Made by a program: the position numbers and the translations under genes. 31,169 bases of DNA from Bacteroidetes/Chlorobi group bacterium ChocPot_Mid. Lineage in GTDB: Bacteria; Bacteroidota; Ignavibacteria; Kapaibacteriales; UBA2268. The notes under the pieces were generated by a model. That model was not told the DNA's origin, searched no databases, and worked only from the letters and a program-made list of their open reading frames with translations. Location of the stretch: NCBI GenBank assembly GCA_003731675.1, contig RCNQ01000007.1:1-31169 (forward strand), written 5' to 3'. Positions 25,047-31,169 of this stretch are shown here, piece by piece (within the stretch, counting starts at the first letter, position 1; the number at the start of each line of letters is the position of its first letter).

Positions 25047-26642
25047 ATGATGAATTTGGTTTTATTAGGCGATGAGGCAATAGCCCGTGGAGCAATTGAT
25101 GCGGGTCTTTCAGGAATATATGCATATCCCGGAACTCCTTCAACAGAAATTACAGAATACGTTCAACACTCAAAGGAAGCAAAAGAAGGCAAAGTCCACT
25201 ATACTTGGTCAGCCAATGAAAAAACCGCAATGGAATCTGCACTCGGTATGTCTTATGCAGGCAAAAGAGCTATGTGTGCAATGAAACATGTCGGCTTGAA
25301 CGTTGCCGCTGATGTTTTCATGAACTCATCCATAACTGGTGTTAATGGCGGGTTTATTGTCGTTTCTGCTGATGACCCTTCCATGCACTCCTCACAAAAC
25401 GAACAAGATTCAAGATATTACGGCAAATTTGCTTTCATTCCTATGTTAGAACCTTGCAATCAGCAGGAAGCTTATGATATGATGCATTATGGCTTTGATT
25501 TTTCCGAAAAATTTGAAACTCCCGTTTTAGTCAGAATTACTACAAGACTCGCTCATTCAAGAGCCGGGGTAACACCAAAAACAAAAAAAGAACAAAATTC
25601 GGTAAAAGTCCCCGATGACTTAAGAAGATATGTCCTCATTCCCGCTAATGCAAGAAAACGTTACAAAATACTTTTGGAAAAACAAGCTGGACTTGAAACC
25701 GAATCAGAAAATTCAGTTTTTAACACTTATTATGATGGTAAAGATAAATCATTAGGTATAATTGTCTGCGGAATTGCCTACAACTACCTAATGGAAAATT
25801 TTGAAAACGGAATACCTTATCCTGTACTAAAAATCGGACAATATCCATTACCAAGAAAAAAAATTGAAAAGATATTTAATGAATGTAATGAAATCTTAGT
25901 CTTGGAAGATGGCTACCCATTTGTTGAGGAAATGCTCAATGGATTTTTTGGAAGTGAAAAAAAAATCAGAGGTCGTCTCGATGCTTCATTGCCAAGAGAC
26001 GGCGAACTAAATCCCGATTTAGTAGCAAAAGCTCTAAATTTAAATTCTTCCCAAGGTTCTGCAATACCTGCTTTGGTGGCTAACCGACCACCTCAGCTTT
26101 GCGATGGCTGTTCGCACATAGATGCCTACAAAGCTTTAAATGAAGCTCTTAAAGATTACACACCAGGCAGAGTCTTATCAGATATAGGTTGCTATACACT
26201 CGGTGCTTTGCCGCCTTATGAAACAATTAACTCATGTGTAGATATGGGAGCATCTATTACAATGGCAAAAGGTGCCGCAGATGCAGGATTAGTGCCAGCT
26301 GTGGCTGTAATAGGTGATTCAACATTTTCACATTCAGGAATTACAGGGCTTTTAGACTGCGTCAATGATAAAACACCTGTAACCATTTTCATATTAGATA
26401 ACGGCATTACCGCTATGACAGGTGGTCAATTCTCACCAGGACACGGGAAACTCGAAGATATTTGCAAAGGAGTCGGCGTCGAACCCGAACACATACACGT
26501 ACTGAATCCACTCAGCAGACATCACGAGGAAAACGTGAAAATCATTAAACAGGAATTAGAGTACAATGGTGTATCGGTTATCATTCCAAGAAGGATTTGC
26601 ATTGTAGAGTCCAGAAAAATGGCTAAAGAGAGAAAAAAATAA
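25047..26642 (+). CDS. iorA: Indolepyruvate:ferredoxin oxidoreductase, alpha subunit
   Basis: This 531-aa thiamine-diphosphate enzyme oxidatively decarboxylates aryl pyruvates from aromatic amino acids to aryl acetyl-CoA, passing electrons to ferredoxin. It shows the N-terminal domain (GDEAIARGAIDAGLSGIYAY, PGTPSTEI, WSANEKTAMESALG), the cysteine motif CDGCSH, and the diphosphate-binding region IGDSTFSHSGITGLLDCVND followed by ILDNGITAMTGGQ. Many IorA proteins carry a C-terminal domain with two 4Fe-4S clusters. Here the chain stops at RRICIVESRKMAKERKK, so that domain is absent. This may be a lineage variant, and a separate ferredoxin would be needed. Two adjacent ATG codons (25047, 25050) are possible starts. 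iorB follows after 49 bases. Confidence 0.93.
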   Translation: MMNLVLLGDEAIARGAIDAGLSGIYAYPGTPSTEITEYVQHSKEAKEGKVHYTWSANEKTAMESALGMSYAGKRAMCAMKHVGLNVAADVFMNSSITGVNGGFIVVSADDPSMHSSQNEQDSRYYGKFAFIPMLEPCNQQEAYDMMHYGFDFSEKFETPVLVRITTRLAHSRAGVTPKTKKEQNSVKVPDDLRRYVLIPANARKRYKILLEKQAGLETESENSVFNTYYDGKDKSLGIIVCGIAYNYLMENFENGIPYPVLKIGQYPLPRKKIEKIFNECNEILVLEDGYPFVEEMLNGFFGSEKKIRGRLDASLPRDGELNPDLVAKALNLNSSQGSAIPALVANRPPQLCDGCSHIDAYKALNEALKDYTPGRVLSDIGCYTLGALPPYETINSCVDMGASITMAKGAADAGLVPAVAVIGDSTFSHSGITGLLDCVNDKTPVTIFILDNGITAMTGGQFSPGHGKLEDICKGVGVEPEHIHVLNPLSRHHEENVKIIKQELEYNGVSVIIPRRICIVESRKMAKERKK

Positions 26643-26691
26643 CAAATTAAAATTTACTTTTAATTCATTGATAATTTTTGATAGCAAGAAC

Positions 26692-27264
26692 ATGAAAAAA
26701 GACATAATTTTAGCAGGAGTTGGTGGACAGGGTATTGTTTCGATAGCTGCGACTATAGGATATGCCGCCGTCGCAGAAAATCTATTCTTCAAACAATCAG
26801 AAGTTCACGGAATGAGCCAAAGAGGCGGTGCCGTCCAATCACACTTCCGTCTTTCTGACAAAGAAATCTTTTCTGATTTGATTCCTTTAGGAAAAGCAGA
26901 CATAATTATCTCCGTAGAACCAATGGAAGCTTTACGCTACCTCCCATGGCTATCAAAGAACGGATGGCTTGTTACAAATACCGAACCATACATCAACATC
27001 CCTGACTATCCTTCATTAGATTCAATAATGACCGAATTTTCAAAAATACAAAACGTAATAGCTCTCAACGCCGACAAAATTGCAAAGGAATTAAAATCCT
27101 CAAAATCAGCGAACATGGTAGTCTTAGGTGCCGCATCGCCCTACCTCGACATAAAATTCGAACAACTCGAAAAAGCAATCCATACACTTTTCGGCAGAAA
27201 AGGAGAAAAAATAGTTGAGGACAACATCAAAGCCTTACGAGCAGGAAAAGATTATAAACCATAA
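26692..27264 (+). CDS. iorB: Indolepyruvate:ferredoxin oxidoreductase, beta subunit
   Basis: This 190-aa subunit forms the gamma-type domain of the 2-oxoacid:ferredoxin oxidoreductase fold that binds CoA. It starts MKKDIILAGVGGQGIVSIAA, followed by the family's EVHGMSQRGGAVQSHFR and EPMEALRYLPWL. I chose the ATG at 26692 because the glycine-rich strand begins right after it; a TTG at 26668 in frame would add 8 residues. It is complete and follows iorA on the same strand, so the two form one enzyme. No clear terminator is seen after it. Confidence 0.95.
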   Translation: MKKDIILAGVGGQGIVSIAATIGYAAVAENLFFKQSEVHGMSQRGGAVQSHFRLSDKEIFSDLIPLGKADIIISVEPMEALRYLPWLSKNGWLVTNTEPYINIPDYPSLDSIMTEFSKIQNVIALNADKIAKELKSSKSANMVVLGAASPYLDIKFEQLEKAIHTLFGRKGEKIVEDNIKALRAGKDYKP

Positions 27265-27364
27265 TACGTCATAAGATTAAATTTATAAACTTCTATTATT
27301 TCCATATTAACAAAATTATTAATAAATTTATGTTAGGAAATTTTGCAAAATGAGAAAATAATTG

Positions 27365-27571
27365 ATGAATGAGTATAATAATAAATCAGAATTATTATGG
27401 TATTTGACAAAAGAAGATGTAATAAACGACATGAAAGAATCTTTTAGTGACGAACTAAATGAAGAAGATTTTAATTTAGTCAGAAAATATTTTTCTTGGG
27501 AATTAGAACAACCTAGAGATATATTTTGTAAGACTATTAGTGAAGAGTTACAAAACAGGAAAACAAATTGA
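27365..27571 (+). CDS. Small acidic protein, first gene of the restriction-modification cassette
   Basis: This 68-aa protein starts MNEYNNKSELLWYLTKEDV and is mostly helical and acidic. I do not recognise it, and it does not show the helix-turn-helix of a classical controller (C) protein. Its stop overlaps the TTG start of the methyltransferase gene (TTGA), which argues that it is translated and belongs to the same operon. A TTG at 27362 is an alternative start. It could be a regulator, a partner of the methyltransferase or nuclease, or a specificity accessory; none of these can be shown from the sequence. Confidence 0.65.
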   Translation: MNEYNNKSELLWYLTKEDVINDMKESFSDELNEEDFNLVRKYFSWELEQPRDIFCKTISEELQNRKTN

Positions 27572-28479
27572 ATAATCAAGTAAAAATATTGAATGGTGAC
27601 TGCGGTGAAATATTAAGAGACTTTAAATCTAATACTGTAGATTTGATTGTAACATCACCACCTTACGCTGATAGACGAAAGAATACTTATGGTGGTATTC
27701 ATCCAAACAAATATGTCGATTGGTTCATACCAAAAAGTAAAGAATTATTAAGAGTTCTAAAACCAACTGGAACTTTCATCTTAAATATAAAAGAAAAAGC
27801 TGAAAATGGAGAAAGACATACATACGTTATCGAATTAATATTAGCTTTACGTAAGCAAGGTTGGCTATGGACGGAAGAATTTATTTGGTATAAAAAAAAT
27901 AGTTATCCCGGAAAATGGCCAAATCGTTTTAGAGATTCATGGGAACGACTACTCCAATTTAACAAATCTAGAAAATTTAATATGTATCAGGAAGAGGTTA
28001 TGAAACCGGTTGGTGATTGGGCAAACGGCAGACTTAAAAATTTAAGCGAAACTGATAAAAGAAGGGATAATGCAAAAAATGGAAGTGGTTTTGGAAAAAA
28101 TATTTCGAACTGGTTAAATCGGGATAAGGTTTATCCTAATAATGTGCTTCATTTCGCAACAGTCTGTTACAATAAAGACCATAGTGCAGCTTTTCCCGAA
28201 GAACTACCGGAATGGTTTATTAAATTATTTACAAAGCCAGGAGACCTTGTATTAGACCCCTTTATGGGTTCTGGAACAACTGTTTTAGTTGCACAAAAAA
28301 TGAATCGGAAATCCATAGGTATTGATATACTAAAGGAATATTGCGACAAAGTTCTAAAGCAAATAGATGAAATGCCACATACTTTATTTAAGGATAAAAC
28401 TGACCATGAAATTCAAACTGAGCACAATTACACAATACGTAGAGAAGAATATAGGAAATTTCCATCAGCAACGATATGA
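27568..28479 (+). CDS. Beta-class DNA methyltransferase (SPPY type, likely N4-cytosine)
   Basis: This 303-aa SAM-dependent methyltransferase has motif IV (TSPPY at 29-33) near the N-terminus and motif I (DPFMGSGTT at 230-238) near the C-terminus, the order of the beta class. The SPPY tetrad favours N4-cytosine methylation, though N6-adenine cannot be ruled out. GTFILNIKEKAENGER, ERLLQFNKSRKFNMY and the CYNKDHSAAFPEELP segment are typical of the type II enzymes. The start is TTG at 27568, overlapping the preceding stop, with AGGA 8 bases ahead. Its 3' end overlaps the nuclease gene by 74 bases. The enzyme should protect the site cut by that nuclease. Confidence 0.9.
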   Translation: MNNQVKILNGDCGEILRDFKSNTVDLIVTSPPYADRRKNTYGGIHPNKYVDWFIPKSKELLRVLKPTGTFILNIKEKAENGERHTYVIELILALRKQGWLWTEEFIWYKKNSYPGKWPNRFRDSWERLLQFNKSRKFNMYQEEVMKPVGDWANGRLKNLSETDKRRDNAKNGSGFGKNISNWLNRDKVYPNNVLHFATVCYNKDHSAAFPEELPEWFIKLFTKPGDLVLDPFMGSGTTVLVAQKMNRKSIGIDILKEYCDKVLKQIDEMPHTLFKDKTDHEIQTEHNYTIRREEYRKFPSATI

Positions 28480-29152
28480 AAATCTATTAAAGTTAAAACT
28501 CGAAAATGTTTTAAAGAGAAAAAATCCATATCTTTTTCGTGCAAAAAATCTTGAGGATGCACATGATATTGTAAAAAATATTTTGGATTCTCATTTATCA
28601 TCTAATGAAGAAACAATATTTGGTGATTGGTTAGAAGGTCTTGCAATTTTCATTAATAATAAGGTATTTGGAGGTTGGAAATCCGGAATTGAAGGTATTG
28701 ATTTAGAATTTGATAATGAAAAGATACGATATATTGTCAACATAAAATCAGGACCAAATTGGGGAAATAGTAGTCAAATAAGAAAACTAATTATGGATTT
28801 CAATTCAGCAAAAAGAACTTTAAAAACCAGTAACTCTAAGCTTAATGTTGTCGCAGTAAACGGTTGTTGTTATGGAAGATCTTCAATCACACTAAACAAA
28901 CATGATTACTATAAATACTGTGGTCAAACCTTTTGGAAGTTTATTTCGGATGAAGAAAATCTGTATCTTGACATTATCAAACCTTTAAAAAATCAAGCAA
29001 AAGAAAAAAATGAGGAATTTCATAATTTATATATTCAAACTCTTAATCAATTCACTCTGAAATTCTCTCAAGAATATTGTTTTCCTGATGGTAAAATAAA
29101 TTGGGATAAAATATTGATATTAAATTCTGGTGAAAAAAAGAAAAACATATAA
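28406..29152 (+). CDS. Type II restriction endonuclease, PmeII-like
   Basis: This protein of about 248 aa partners the upstream methyltransferase. From memory of the family it resembles PmeII-type enzymes: YVEKNIGNFHQQR, LKRKNPYLFRAKN, SNEETIFGDWLEGLAIF, then GIDLEF and NIKSGPNWGNSSQIRK. D99 and K114 fit a PD-(D/E)XK core with an unusual residue (N112) at the usual acidic position, with E77 as possible helix-borne acid. I chose the ATG at 28406 because AAGGA stands about 11 bases ahead and the similarity begins there; an earlier ATG at 28367 would lengthen the overlap. The recognition site cannot be read from the sequence. Confidence 0.8.
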   Translation: MKFKLSTITQYVEKNIGNFHQQRYENLLKLKLENVLKRKNPYLFRAKNLEDAHDIVKNILDSHLSSNEETIFGDWLEGLAIFINNKVFGGWKSGIEGIDLEFDNEKIRYIVNIKSGPNWGNSSQIRKLIMDFNSAKRTLKTSNSKLNVVAVNGCCYGRSSITLNKHDYYKYCGQTFWKFISDEENLYLDIIKPLKNQAKEKNEEFHNLYIQTLNQFTLKFSQEYCFPDGKINWDKILILNSGEKKKNI

Positions 29153-29424
29153 AAAAATAAATAATATGTTATCTCTCAGGTAATAATAATTTTCTTATTT
29201 CAAAAAAATTTATTAATTTAGAAACTTAAATTAAGTATTTCAGTATTTATTACGGAGGTTAGGATTTCAATTTTCCCGTTAATAAAAATATTGATGCTCA
29301 GTCAACACCACAGTTCCTGAGTTCACACTCAATATCTCTGAGTGGAAGAGTTCTTATTTTAAATCAAAGCTATGAGCCGATTGGCATCTGCTCTGCAAAA
29401 AAAGCTATTCTCCTGCTTTACCTT

Positions 29425-29838
29425 ATGAAAGCTGAATTAGTCTCAAAAAGAGATGGCATTCTTGTTCGCTCTGTTAGTCAAAAAATCCCATACCCAAGTA
29501 TCATACGTTTAATTTCATATATACGTATCCCTTTCAGAAAAATCGAGTTGTCCCGACGAAACATTCATTATCGCGATAATTCCTGCTGTCAATACTGCGG
29601 CACAAAAACAAAAGAGCTAACTATTGACCACGTTATTCCCAAATCAAAGGGTGGTGAAGACTCATGGGAAAACCTCGTTTCTGCCTGCAAAAAATGCAAC
29701 AATAAAAAAGCTGACAGAACTCCCGAAGAAGCAGGTATGAAGCTTATACGTAAACCCTACAGACCAAATTACATATTGTTCATTCAACGATATATGTCCA
29801 CCCTGAATGAAGATTGGAAACCTTATCTTTTCCTTTAA
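29425..29838 (+). CDS. HNH endonuclease-domain protein (true start probably upstream)
   Basis: From the first ordinary start codon (ATG 29425) the frame codes 137 aa. It has a zinc CxxC pair (CQYCG), the HNH core TIDHVIPKSKGGEDSWENLV and a second pair CKKC with NNKKADRTPEEAGM. It belongs to a widespread, usually single-copy HNH family of unknown role. Similarity clearly extends upstream: the same frame reads SGRVLILNQSYEPIGICSAK from 29341, which is the family's N-terminal domain. That frame is open from 29263 but has no ATG, GTG or TTG before 29425. A good GGAGG lies at 29253-29257. Either a rare start (ATT 29290, CTG 29317) is used, or a frameshift separates it from ATG 29294. It is not part of the restriction pair by sequence. 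Confidence 0.85.
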   Translation: MKAELVSKRDGILVRSVSQKIPYPSIIRLISYIRIPFRKIELSRRNIHYRDNSCCQYCGTKTKELTIDHVIPKSKGGEDSWENLVSACKKCNNKKADRTPEEAGMKLIRKPYRPNYILFIQRYMSTLNEDWKPYLFL

Positions 29839-29937
29839 TCTTAACACAAAATTTTTATAACTAATTTTAAATTAAACTTAAAAATTATTCGTAATTTGCT
29901 TTTTTATTTTTCTTAATTATTATTTATTGGATTCAAT

Positions 29938-31169
29938 ATGGACAAGAAAATTATCACAGAATTTTTAAAAAATGTCGAGCTATTTAAAAATCTCGAAGAA
30001 AAAGAAATTGATAAAATTTCAAATTTCGTTAAAGTCGAAAACGTCAAAAAAGGTAATTACCTTTTCAAACAAAATACTTCCCGTGAAAATATGTTTATGA
30101 TTTTCGATGGTGCTGTTGATTTAGTCAAAACCACTTCTTTCGGAACTGAAAAAAAACTCAATAAATTCTCAAAATATGACTTCCTCGGCGAGGGCTCTTT
30201 TATGGACAACTATCCGCACTCAACAAGTGCAAAAGTAACCGAAGATTCAATTATTTTCTCCATTCACAGCAGTCATATCAACGAGCTGATGAAAGATGAT
30301 TCAATTCTCGTCGCAAAAATTTTATCCCAGATTTCCAGAATCATCTCACGCAGAATGCGCCAAACTACAAATCAAGTCGTTGACGCCGCGGCTCAATATA
30401 TCTCAGGCAGAACACGAAAAGAACACGACCTGCTCGGTGAACGCGATGTCCCTTACGAATTTTATTACGGCATCCAAACACTTCGTGCAACAGAAAATTT
30501 CAACATTAGCGGAGTCTCCATTAATCACTTTGAAGATTTAATCATTGCTCTGGCTCAGGTCAAATTAGCTTGTGCAAAAACCAATTTCGAATTAGGATTG
30601 CTTTCTCCAAAAGTTGCCGATGCTATAATCGAAGCATGTCAATTCATCATTAACGGCAAACTACATACTCACTTTGTTGTGGATATGGTCCAAGGTGGTG
30701 CAGGTACATCAACTAATATGAATGCAAACGAAGTAATTGCCAACAAAGCTCTCGAAATCATGGGCTACGAAAAAGGTCAGTATGAATTTTGTCATCCAAA
30801 CAACCATGTAAATTTATCTCAATCAACTAACGACGTCTATCCGACTGCATTAAAAATTGCGAACTGCTATTCAAACAAAAAACTTGTTGCTGTTCTCAAA
30901 GAATTGATTGACTCTTTTAAAAACAAAGCCAAAGAATTCTCACACGTTATCAAAATGGGACGCACTCAGCTTCAAGACGCCGTACCAATGACTCTCGGAC
31001 AAGAATTCGGTGCTTATGCCGCAACTCTCGAAGAAGAAATCACCCGTTTGGAGCAAAACGCCAAACTATTCCTCGAAATCAATATGGGAGGAACTGCGAT
31101 TGGTACAGGAATCAATGCTGACCCAAAATTCCCAGAAATTGTAACTAATCATCTGTGGGAAATCACAGG
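29938..31169 (+). CDS. aspA: Cyclic-nucleotide-binding-like domain fused to aspartate ammonia-lyase (runs off the window)
   Basis: At least 410 aa are present and the C-terminus is beyond the window. Residues 1-120 form a CRP-type cyclic-nucleotide-binding beta-roll (LFKNLEEKEIDKISNFV, MFMIFDGAVDLVK, FLGEGSFMD), followed by a helix to about 155. The lyase starts at 163 (HDLLGERDVPYEFYYGIQTL). It continues with GGAGTSTNMNANEV (253-266), SQSTNDVYPTA (294-304) and GRTQLQDAVPMTLGQEFGAY (341-360), all family hallmarks of aspartase, which makes fumarate and ammonia from aspartate. In the phosphate cassette G84 and E85 are kept, but the arginine that holds the cyclic phosphate (R82 in CRP) is T96 here, so nucleotide binding is doubtful. 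Start: ATG 29938 with weak GGAT ahead. It stands alone, 99 bases after the HNH gene. Confidence 0.9.
   Translation, partial: MDKKIITEFLKNVELFKNLEEKEIDKISNFVKVENVKKGNYLFKQNTSRENMFMIFDGAVDLVKTTSFGTEKKLNKFSKYDFLGEGSFMDNYPHSTSAKVTEDSIIFSIHSSHINELMKDDSILVAKILSQISRIISRRMRQTTNQVVDAAAQYISGRTRKEHDLLGERDVPYEFYYGIQTLRATENFNISGVSINHFEDLIIALAQVKLACAKTNFELGLLSPKVADAIIEACQFIINGKLHTHFVVDMVQGGAGTSTNMNANEVIANKALEIMGYEKGQYEFCHPNNHVNLSQSTNDVYPTALKIANCYSNKKLVAVLKELIDSFKNKAKEFSHVIKMGRTQLQDAVPMTLGQEFGAYAATLEEEITRLEQNAKLFLEINMGGTAIGTGINADPKFPEIVTNHLWEIT

Noticed and set aside
27265..27364. Attachment site or insertion-sequence end at the border of the restriction-modification cassette
   Set aside because: I found no inverted or direct repeat shared with the other border near 29153, and no integrase or transposase gene.
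29425..29838. HNH protein as part of the restriction-modification cassette or a homing endonuclease
   Set aside because: The family is a widespread stand-alone gene, it lies 272 bases after the nuclease gene, and no intron or intein surrounds it.
1..31169. tRNA or rRNA genes
   Set aside because: No cloverleaf with TTC-type T loop and no rRNA-like stretch was noticed in the intergenic spaces, most of which are under 330 bases.

Overview
The window looks like a chromosomal segment from a low-GC, Gram-negative member of the Bacteroidota/Chlorobiota superphylum (FCB group). Three secreted proteins end in type A sorting domains of the type IX secretion system. There is a TonB-dependent receptor with a carboxypeptidase-regulatory N-terminal domain, a KDO cytidylyltransferase (so lipopolysaccharide), and several TAnnTTTG-like motifs in front of genes. 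The domain mix (ASPIC/UnbV, choice-of-anchor D repeats, CotH plus lamin-tail domains) fits Ignavibacteria or Kapabacteria-like lineages best. That placement is inference, because no rRNA gene lies in the window.

Layout. Positions 1-2126 (minus) hold the start of a Bcp-type peroxiredoxin and dnaX. From 2300 to 4855 (plus) there is an AT-rich accessory patch: two HicB-like antitoxin genes behind an identical 28-nt leader, one HicA toxin gene, and a secreted trypsin-like protease with a coiled coil and a beta-rich tail. From 10718 down to 4804 (minus) run a large T9SS-exported ASPIC/UnbV protein, RNase HI, a DUF1460 lipoprotein and an MFS transporter; the last three overlap by 8 and 4 bases and look translationally coupled. 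From 11000 to 15954 (plus) a TonB-dependent receptor is followed by a T9SS-exported beta-helix-like protein, ending at a strong two-way terminator. A CotH-kinase/lamin-tail/T9SS protein (minus) comes next. Then come lon (plus), a convergent hairpin, and a minus-strand pair of a secreted beta-propeller protein and kdsB. IorA and IorB (indolepyruvate:ferredoxin oxidoreductase) follow on the plus strand. A compact restriction-modification cassette (small ORF, SPPY-type methyltransferase, PmeII-like endonuclease) follows, then an HNH protein whose start is unclear. The window ends inside a fusion of a cyclic-nucleotide-binding-like domain to aspartate ammonia-lyase.

The most interesting points are these. 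(1) An A9 tract in dnaX sits exactly where the gamma form would end, and both alternative frames stop within a few codons, so tau/gamma production by slippage is likely. (2) The aspartase fusion lacks the arginine that normally contacts the cyclic phosphate. (3) The two hicB genes have an identical leader although their proteins have diverged. (4) The protease has an unusual architecture and overlaps its convergent neighbour by 52 bases. (5) The restriction-modification cassette carries an unexplained small first gene. I saw no tRNA, rRNA, CRISPR array or insertion sequence.
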